In this document: positions 59,158 through 64,000 of the stretch, in pieces
How positions within the stretch are numbered: position 1 is the stretch's first letter
Layout of the letters: the number at the start of each line of letters is the position of its first letter
Origin: Eubacteriaceae bacterium
GTDB taxonomy: Bacteria; Bacillota; Clostridia; Peptostreptococcales; Anaerovoracaceae
NCBI GenBank assembly: GCA_902362805.1
Contig: CABIXY010000001.1
Coordinates: 674,358-738,357 of the forward strand
Reading direction: 5' to 3'
Length of the DNA stretch: 64,000 nucleotides
Made by a program: the position numbers and the translations under genes
Notes under the pieces: generated by a model
Told to the model about the DNA's origin: nothing
Seen by the model: only the letters and a program-made list of their open reading frames with translations
Databases searched by the model: none

Positions 59158-60538
59158 ATGCCGACCATAAATGGATCATTTCCCTGATGGAACTTTCCAG
59201 CTCGTCCAGAGGAATCTGATTATAGTAAAAAATCAAAGCGGCAGTATCCTGGTCGGTCAGGCTGGCTGCCGGCAGAACATTGAGCCCGATGGTTTTTGCC
59301 ATCTGCGATAACTTGTCGGGATTTTTTTTTGTACGCACCTTCAACATGATATTGATGCCGGAGTTGGTGTTGGTAGGTGTCGTAAAACCATTTCCGAACT
59401 TCGAAAAAGCGGCCAGGGCTGTCTGCAGCTTCTGTGAATAGAGATTGCGCAGTTTCTTGATGTTGGTATAATACAGCCCCTCTTCCATGAAAAGTGCCAG
59501 GGTCAGCTGCTCTGTCTTCGAACAGGTCTGCGTATAGTCGCTTTTGATGGCGTCAAAGATATCCACCATTTCCTTGGGCAAAACCATGTAGCTGATTTTG
59601 ATGGCAGGAAAGAGGGTGGAAGAGAAAGAACCCAGATAGACGACACGAGCGTTCTTGTCCAGTCCCTGCAGGGCGGGAACTGGTTTGCCGAAGTAACGCA
59701 GTTCACTGTCGTAGTCGTCTTCCAGGATGAAACTGTCGTTTTCGCTTGCCCACTCCAGGAGACGGTATCGCTTGCCGATGGGCATGACAGAGCCTGTGGG
59801 AAATTGGTTGGACGGACTGACGTAGACCGCGGCTGGAATGTTGGTGGGCAGTTTTTCAATCATGATTCCGTCGGTGCCGACAGGAATCTTCGTAATACTC
59901 ATGCCGTGGTCGCGGAAGATATTCTGCACTGGCAGATAGCCGGGATCCTCCGTAGCGACGTGACCGATGTCCATCTTGCGCATAATACGGCACAGATGAG
60001 TGGTCAGCTGCTGGGTGCCGGCACCGATGACGATTTGGTCTGGATTGCAGGTGACGCCGCGGGAGGTGTAGACATATTTGGAAATTTCAAAGCGCAGTGC
60101 TGCTTCTCCTTTGGGGTCGCTTTCAAAGAGCAGCAGATGGGAGTATTCGTTTAGCACTCTCGCCATACATTTCTTCCACTTGTTAAAATCAAAACAGGAC
60201 AGGTCGTACTTATAGGCGGAATCCTCAAAGGTGTAAGTGGTAAAGTCATGGCTGATATTGGCATGCTCCTGGTCCTTGGCAAAATGCCCTGCGATACTTG
60301 CCACATAATATCCTGATTGAGGCTTGCTGATCACGTATCCCTCCACCAGCAACTGATTGTAGGCCAATTCCGTCGTAGTAACGCTGATGGACAGGTCCTT
60401 AGACAGGCGGCGCAGGGAGGGCAGCTTTTCTCCCGCATTCATATTGCCGCAGGTGATTTCTCCTTTCAGATAACGATATAACTGTATATAGAGTGGCGCC
60501 GAAGTATTGTCGTTAAACTGTAGTGTAATTGGCTTCAT
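59156..60538 (-). CDS. MocR/PdxR family regulator (GntR HTH fused to aminotransferase)
   Basis: 460 residues from MKPITLQFND (ATG 60538, GGAGG 10 nt upstream). GntR HTH at residues 10-75 (PLYIQLYRYLKGEI, LPSLRRLSKDLSISVTTTELAYNQL); then a fold-I aminotransferase domain with VIGAGTQQLTTHL, VYVSPSNQFPTGSVM, ILEDDYDSELRYFG and YLGSFSSTLFPAIKISYM. In this last motif the usual PLP lysine position reads S-S-T-L-F-P-A-I-K. Such proteins sense PLP or amino acids. An 11-bp inverted repeat lies between it and the divergent ECF gene. Confidence 0.9.
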   Translation of the reverse strand: MKPITLQFNDNTSAPLYIQLYRYLKGEITCGNMNAGEKLPSLRRLSKDLSISVTTTELAYNQLLVEGYVISKPQSGYYVASIAGHFAKDQEHANISHDFTTYTFEDSAYKYDLSCFDFNKWKKCMARVLNEYSHLLLFESDPKGEAALRFEISKYVYTSRGVTCNPDQIVIGAGTQQLTTHLCRIMRKMDIGHVATEDPGYLPVQNIFRDHGMSITKIPVGTDGIMIEKLPTNIPAAVYVSPSNQFPTGSVMPIGKRYRLLEWASENDSFILEDDYDSELRYFGKPVPALQGLDKNARVVYLGSFSSTLFPAIKISYMVLPKEMVDIFDAIKSDYTQTCSKTEQLTLALFMEEGLYYTNIKKLRNLYSQKLQTALAAFSKFGNGFTTPTNTNSGINIMLKVRTKKNPDKLSQMAKTIGLNVLPAASLTDQDTAALIFYYNQIPLDELESSIREMIHLWSA

Positions 60539-60570
60539 TCTGTTAAAAACCTCCAAACTGTTCATAAGAA

Positions 60571-60598
60571 AATAATTAAATTTGCATATTTAATTATT
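60571..60598. promoter_or_regulatory. Probable MocR operator
   Basis: AATAATTAAAT (60571-60581), 6 bp, ATTTAATTATT (60588-60598): perfect inverted repeat, 33 bp before the MocR start and 70 bp before the ECF gene, i.e. in the shared divergent promoter. A TATAAT lies 15 bp further on the ECF side. Confidence 0.75.
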
Positions 60599-60668
60599 TA
60601 CACTTTAATGCTATTATAATACTGCGATAGAAAATGTCAACAGATTGAATAGGAAACGGGTGAGAATA

Positions 60669-61226
60669 ATGATCAGAAATGAAAACGATAATAAAATAAC
60701 AGCCATCGTGATGACTGGACTGATGATGTGTTTGGTCATGGTAGCGACCATGTTCATCAAACTGCCCATTCCTTTTACGCAAGGTTATGTACATTTGGGA
60801 GACTCTATGATCTTCCTCTCCATCCTGGTGCTGGGGAAGAAGAACGGCAGCATTGCAGCGGGAGTCGGTTCTGCCATGGGAGACATCATCGGCGGTTATG
60901 CCTTCTGGGCACCATGGACATTGGTTATCAAATTCCTCATGGCGTTCATTATGGGAGCCTTTGTGGAACACATGGAGAAGAAGGGCAGGAACAATACAGG
61001 CAGCTTTGGTATTTCTGCTATGGAAATCGTCGGTATGGTTCTGGCTGGCCTCGAAATGGTAGTCGGTTATTATATCGCTTCTGCAGTCATGTACGGCAAC
61101 CTGCTGGTACCGATTCCAAGCATTCCGTGGAACATCGGACAGTTCGCAGTCGGTATGGTGATTGCAAGTGTCATCGCATCGGCATTGTGCAAGACGCCGG
61201 CCAAGAAATTCTTCGCCATAAAATAA
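60669..61226 (+). CDS. ECF transporter S component (vitamin uptake)
   Basis: 185 residues from the ATG at 60669. About six helices with KLPIPFTQGYVHLGDSMIFL (typical ECF S motif), AGVGSAMGDIIGGYAFWAPW and IKFLMAFIMGAF. It belongs to the DUF1393/YpaA-like group, which binds a vitamin and shares an energising module encoded elsewhere. Divergent from a MocR regulator, which would suit a vitamin B6-related ligand; riboflavin or another vitamin is possible. Confidence 0.85.
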   Translation: MIRNENDNKITAIVMTGLMMCLVMVATMFIKLPIPFTQGYVHLGDSMIFLSILVLGKKNGSIAAGVGSAMGDIIGGYAFWAPWTLVIKFLMAFIMGAFVEHMEKKGRNNTGSFGISAMEIVGMVLAGLEMVVGYYIASAVMYGNLLVPIPSIPWNIGQFAVGMVIASVIASALCKTPAKKFFAIK

Positions 61227-61238
61227 CTGGAATGTTTA

Positions 61239-61267
61239 CGAGAGAATGAGAATTCTCTCGTTTTTTT
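61239..61267 (+). terminator. Terminator of the ECF gene
   Basis: CGAGAGAAT (61239-61247), loop GAGA, ATTCTCTCG (61252-61260), then TTTTTTT. Confidence 0.88.
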
Positions 61268-61318
61268 ATGTGTTTCATGGTATCATATAGGAATAGAATT
61301 GCAGGAGAGTGGGTTAAA

Positions 61319-64000
61319 ATGAAGAGGAATAGAGTTTTTGCAGTATTCTTAGCCGTTGCCATCTTACTAAGTCTCACCGTGCCCGTCTTTGGCGGCAACA
61401 GTGTTCAAGCCCATAAAAAAGTGAAAGTTGCCTTTGTAGAGCAAGAAGGGTTGATGGAAAAAGACGAAGACGGCAATTTGAGCGGATATTCATATGATTA
61501 CATCATGAAGATGGCGCAGTATGCCAACTGGGACGTGGAATTCGTATTCTCCGAAACAGACGATCTAGACGGTGCTATTGTAGACATGATGGAGAAAGTA
61601 GAAAAAGGCCAAGTGGATATCATCAGCGGCATGGTCTACAACGAGGGTCTGGCGGAGACATATGCCTATCCGGAGAAAGGTTATGGATATGCTTTTACGA
61701 CCTTACTCGCCAGTAAGACCAATACCTCGATAAACGAAGATAATCTAGCTTTGCGCAAAAATCTGCGGGTCGCCGTGATCGACATGGCCGATATGAGAAA
61801 TGATGAGTTGAAGGCATTCTGCAAATCCAACAATATCGAGTATACAGAGGTCAAATGTCAGACAGATAAAAAACAGCAGGAGGCCATTAAAAGCGGCAAG
61901 GCAGATGTCATGGTATCCCTGAGCCTGTTACCTCTGGCGGGAACCAAAGTTGTAGCCAGCTTTGCAGACAGGCCCTTTTATTTTGCCTGCTCAAAAGCGA
62001 ATGCTCAGCTTTGTGATGAGATAGATAAGGCCATCGAATCCATCGAGTATGTTGAGCCGGATTATCGAAAAGATCTGCATGACAAATATTTTTCTGATAA
62101 AGAGGGAGAATGCGCGTTTAGCACCGCCTCCCAGGCTTACATTGAGAAAAAAAAGAAGCTGAAGGTTCTAGTGCCAGATGAGATTAAACCACTGCAGTCA
62201 CAGGAAAGCAGTGGCGTCTATAAAGGTATTTTTGTTTCCTTTATGAAGCGTTTGACGGAGGCGACGGGACTGAAGGTCGAATTGTGCAATCTGCCTCAGG
62301 GAATGTCCCTCAAGGAAGCCATGGCTTCTGGACGGTACGATATGACTCTGGCTGTGCCAGAAGACTATGTGTGGGCAGATGAGAACGGACTGATTTTCTC
62401 GGTGCCGCTTCTGACCAGCGATAAGGTACTGTATTATAACAAGTCGGCAGATATCTCCGACCTTTGTGCACTCAAGCAGAGCAGGGAGGGCAGTCTGCAA
62501 GAGCAGATGAAACGAGTGGAAAAAGGAGAAGCCGATTACGGCTACGGTTCATCTCTGGTAGTCAATTACAATATCTCAAACAACGCATACCAGGAAATTG
62601 CCACCCTTCCGGTTTCTGAAGAGAAGAGCAACTATGTCTGTTCTTTCAGTAAGGATGCCTCTCGCGAACTGATAGCAGTCGTAAACGAGGTTATCGAAAA
62701 CGTGGATTCGGCCACGATGAATTCTTATCTGCTGGAATCATCGCAAATTGACAACCAGGACCTTCTCTCTTCCTGGATTCGTAAAAATCCAGTCAGAGCA
62801 GTCGGTATCATCTCAGCCTTTGTAGTGCTTGTCATCTGCCTTGTAGCAACGGTTGTCCTCAATCGACGCAAAAAAGAGGAAAATTTGGAACTGCTGAAGG
62901 CCAACAATGCGAAGAGTGAGTTTTTATCAAAGATGAGTCACGAGATGAGGACGCCGCTCAATGCGATCATCGGTGTGACTGCGCTGGCAGGAGACGAGGT
63001 GGACGATCCGCAGGAAATGAAAGAGTACCTGAAAGCGATCAACGACTCCAGCGATTACCTTCTCAGATTGATTAACGACGTGTTGGACATGGCGAAGATC
63101 GAAAGCGGAGAATTCACGCTCAACCCGTCTAAGTATAGATATCAGGACTTTGAACGGACGGTCAGGGTCATGGTGGAACCGCTCTGTACGCAGAAAAATA
63201 TCGATTTTGTCTGTCGTTACGAAATCGGCGGAGAGGATATTCTGGTCGACAAGATCAGATTTGATCAGGTCTTTATCAATTTGCTGACCAATGCGGTCAA
63301 GTTTACGCCAGCCGGCGGTCGGGTAGAGTTTTCTATTCAGGCGGCTGACAATGGAAGCGGATTTTTAGATTCGACTTTCGTCATCAAAGATTCCGGGATC
63401 GGCATGAGCGAAGAATTCTTGCAGAATGTCTTTGAACCGTTTGCCCAGGAACGCAACGACGGATCAGGCGGCGGAACCGGACTGGGTCTGGCCATTGCGA
63501 AAAGTATTGTAGACATGATGGGCGGTACTTTTGATATCGTAAGCAAGAAGGATGTCGGTACGACGATTACCATTGGACTGATGCTGGAGGTAGCACCAAA
63601 GGATCATGCTGCGGAACAGACGGTGATAGAGAATACGCAGAAAACGCTGAAGGGAAAAAGGGTTCTTTTAGTTGAGGACAACGATATGAACCGGGAAATC
63701 GCCAAGAAACTGCTTCTGAAGAAAGAACTTCAGGTCTTCTGTGCTTTGAACGGAAGGGAAGCAGTGGAGCAATTTGCAGACAGCCAGGAGGGCTTCTTTG
63801 ACGGCATTTTGATGGATATTCGTATGCCGGAGATGGACGGCTTGACCGCGACCAGTAAAATTCGCGCCATGGACCGAACAGATGCAACTGCAATTCCAAT
63901 TATTGCCATGACTGCCGATGCCTTTGAGGAAGATATAGAGAAGGCAAAGGCTGCGGGGATTACCAGCTATCTTGCGAAACCGGTGGACGTCAATCTGCTC
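61319..64000 (+). CDS. Hybrid sensor histidine kinase with two periplasmic-binding domains, 3' end cut
   Basis: 894 visible residues, start ATG 61319 after AGGAGAG; frame open to the window end. Signal/helix at 5-25; two SBP_bac_3-like outer domains (about 35-265, VKVAFVEQEGLMEKDEDGNLSG; 278-465, KKLKVLVPDEIKPL); transmembrane helix near 490-510. Then kinase: SKMSHEMRTPLNAIIG (His box), FDQVFINLLTNAVKFTPAGG (N box), IKDSGIGMSEEFLQ (G1), GTGLGLAIAKSIVDMMGG (G2). Receiver: LLVEDNDMNREIA, ILMDIRMPEMDG (phospho-Asp), IIAMTADAFEED. BvgS/EvgS-like; senses a small solute outside. Confidence 0.92.
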   Translation, partial: MKRNRVFAVFLAVAILLSLTVPVFGGNSVQAHKKVKVAFVEQEGLMEKDEDGNLSGYSYDYIMKMAQYANWDVEFVFSETDDLDGAIVDMMEKVEKGQVDIISGMVYNEGLAETYAYPEKGYGYAFTTLLASKTNTSINEDNLALRKNLRVAVIDMADMRNDELKAFCKSNNIEYTEVKCQTDKKQQEAIKSGKADVMVSLSLLPLAGTKVVASFADRPFYFACSKANAQLCDEIDKAIESIEYVEPDYRKDLHDKYFSDKEGECAFSTASQAYIEKKKKLKVLVPDEIKPLQSQESSGVYKGIFVSFMKRLTEATGLKVELCNLPQGMSLKEAMASGRYDMTLAVPEDYVWADENGLIFSVPLLTSDKVLYYNKSADISDLCALKQSREGSLQEQMKRVEKGEADYGYGSSLVVNYNISNNAYQEIATLPVSEEKSNYVCSFSKDASRELIAVVNEVIENVDSATMNSYLLESSQIDNQDLLSSWIRKNPVRAVGIISAFVVLVICLVATVVLNRRKKEENLELLKANNAKSEFLSKMSHEMRTPLNAIIGVTALAGDEVDDPQEMKEYLKAINDSSDYLLRLINDVLDMAKIESGEFTLNPSKYRYQDFERTVRVMVEPLCTQKNIDFVCRYEIGGEDILVDKIRFDQVFINLLTNAVKFTPAGGRVEFSIQAADNGSGFLDSTFVIKDSGIGMSEEFLQNVFEPFAQERNDGSGGGTGLGLAIAKSIVDMMGGTFDIVSKKDVGTTITIGLMLEVAPKDHAAEQTVIENTQKTLKGKRVLLVEDNDMNREIAKKLLLKKELQVFCALNGREAVEQFADSQEGFFDGILMDIRMPEMDGLTATSKIRAMDRTDATAIPIIAMTADAFEEDIEKAKAAGITSYLAKPVDVNLL

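Overview
The window looks like chromosome from an obligately anaerobic, Gram-positive member of the Clostridia (Firmicutes). The grounds are strong AGGAGG-type ribosome sites, TTG starts, a complete six-gene Rnf ferredoxin:NAD+ oxidoreductase operon, a ptb-buk butyrate operon, [4Fe-4S] L-serine dehydratase, EFR1 ferredoxin-flavodoxin, many small regulators and many drug or metabolite exporters. A relative of the amino-acid-fermenting Anaerovoracaceae / Family XIII group is plausible, but no rRNA or marker gene is present to fix this. No phage, transposase or CRISPR array was seen.

Layout. 1-3.1 kb: end of a PLP-dependent amino-acid decarboxylase gene, two small partner genes and a TPR protein. 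3.4-8.5 kb: ABC exporter (minus), then a MarR regulator, DHA2 drug exporter and CBS-pair protein. 8.5-11.5 kb: metal-efflux operon (ArsR, free HMA protein, P-type ATPase) and an HxlR regulator. 11.8-16.8 kb: rnfCDGEAB. 17.0-19.4 kb: uncharacterised operon of three similar membrane proteins, a DUF2089-type regulator and a 38-residue peptide. 19.4-24.9 kb: alkylsulfatase-like hydrolase, phospholipase-like protein, Lsa-type ABC-F gene behind a leader-peptide attenuator, MTA/SAH nucleosidase and a frameshifted creatininase. 25-30.7 kb: PadR unit with a 44-bp perfect palindrome, PAS-HTH regulator, ptb-buk and a LysR. 31-33.5 kb: M20 peptidase with YjiH/YjiG-like membrane proteins. 33.6-36.7 kb: three consecutive DMT exporters. 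36.7-43.3 kb: VOC protein, AraC regulator, tRNA-Val, racemase, peptidase T, XRE regulator, repeat-rich DNA and a fourth DMT exporter. 43.4-50.1 kb: LysR-serine dehydratase, EFR1, 2-amino-3-ketobutyrate CoA ligase, small membrane proteins, a broken DUF3788 gene and a GNAT. 50.7-54.4 kb: Xaa-Pro aminopeptidase, Gx transporter, NusG-II protein and ApbE. 55-61.2 kb: GntR-ABC unit, MerR plus serine hydrolase, MocR regulator divergent from an ECF S component. 61.3 kb to the end: hybrid histidine kinase, cut by the window.

How it fits together. Peptides and amino acids appear to be main substrates (M20 peptidase, PepT, Xaa-Pro aminopeptidase, serine dehydratase, Kbl, decarboxylase). Electrons pass through ferredoxin to Rnf for ion pumping, and acyl phosphate is used for ATP by Ptb-Buk. 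ApbE near 53 kb should attach FMN to RnfG and RnfD encoded near 14 kb.

The most unusual content is between the genes: (i) an ABC-F leader with promoter, six-codon leader peptide and terminator; (ii) a two-copy repeat of about 180 nt with mutually exclusive stems; (iii) a multi-stem element in a long and a short form; (iv) clusters of consecutive hairpins; (v) a 447-bp element bounded by 17-bp inverted repeats. The operon at 17.1-19.4 kb is the best candidate for an undescribed protein system.
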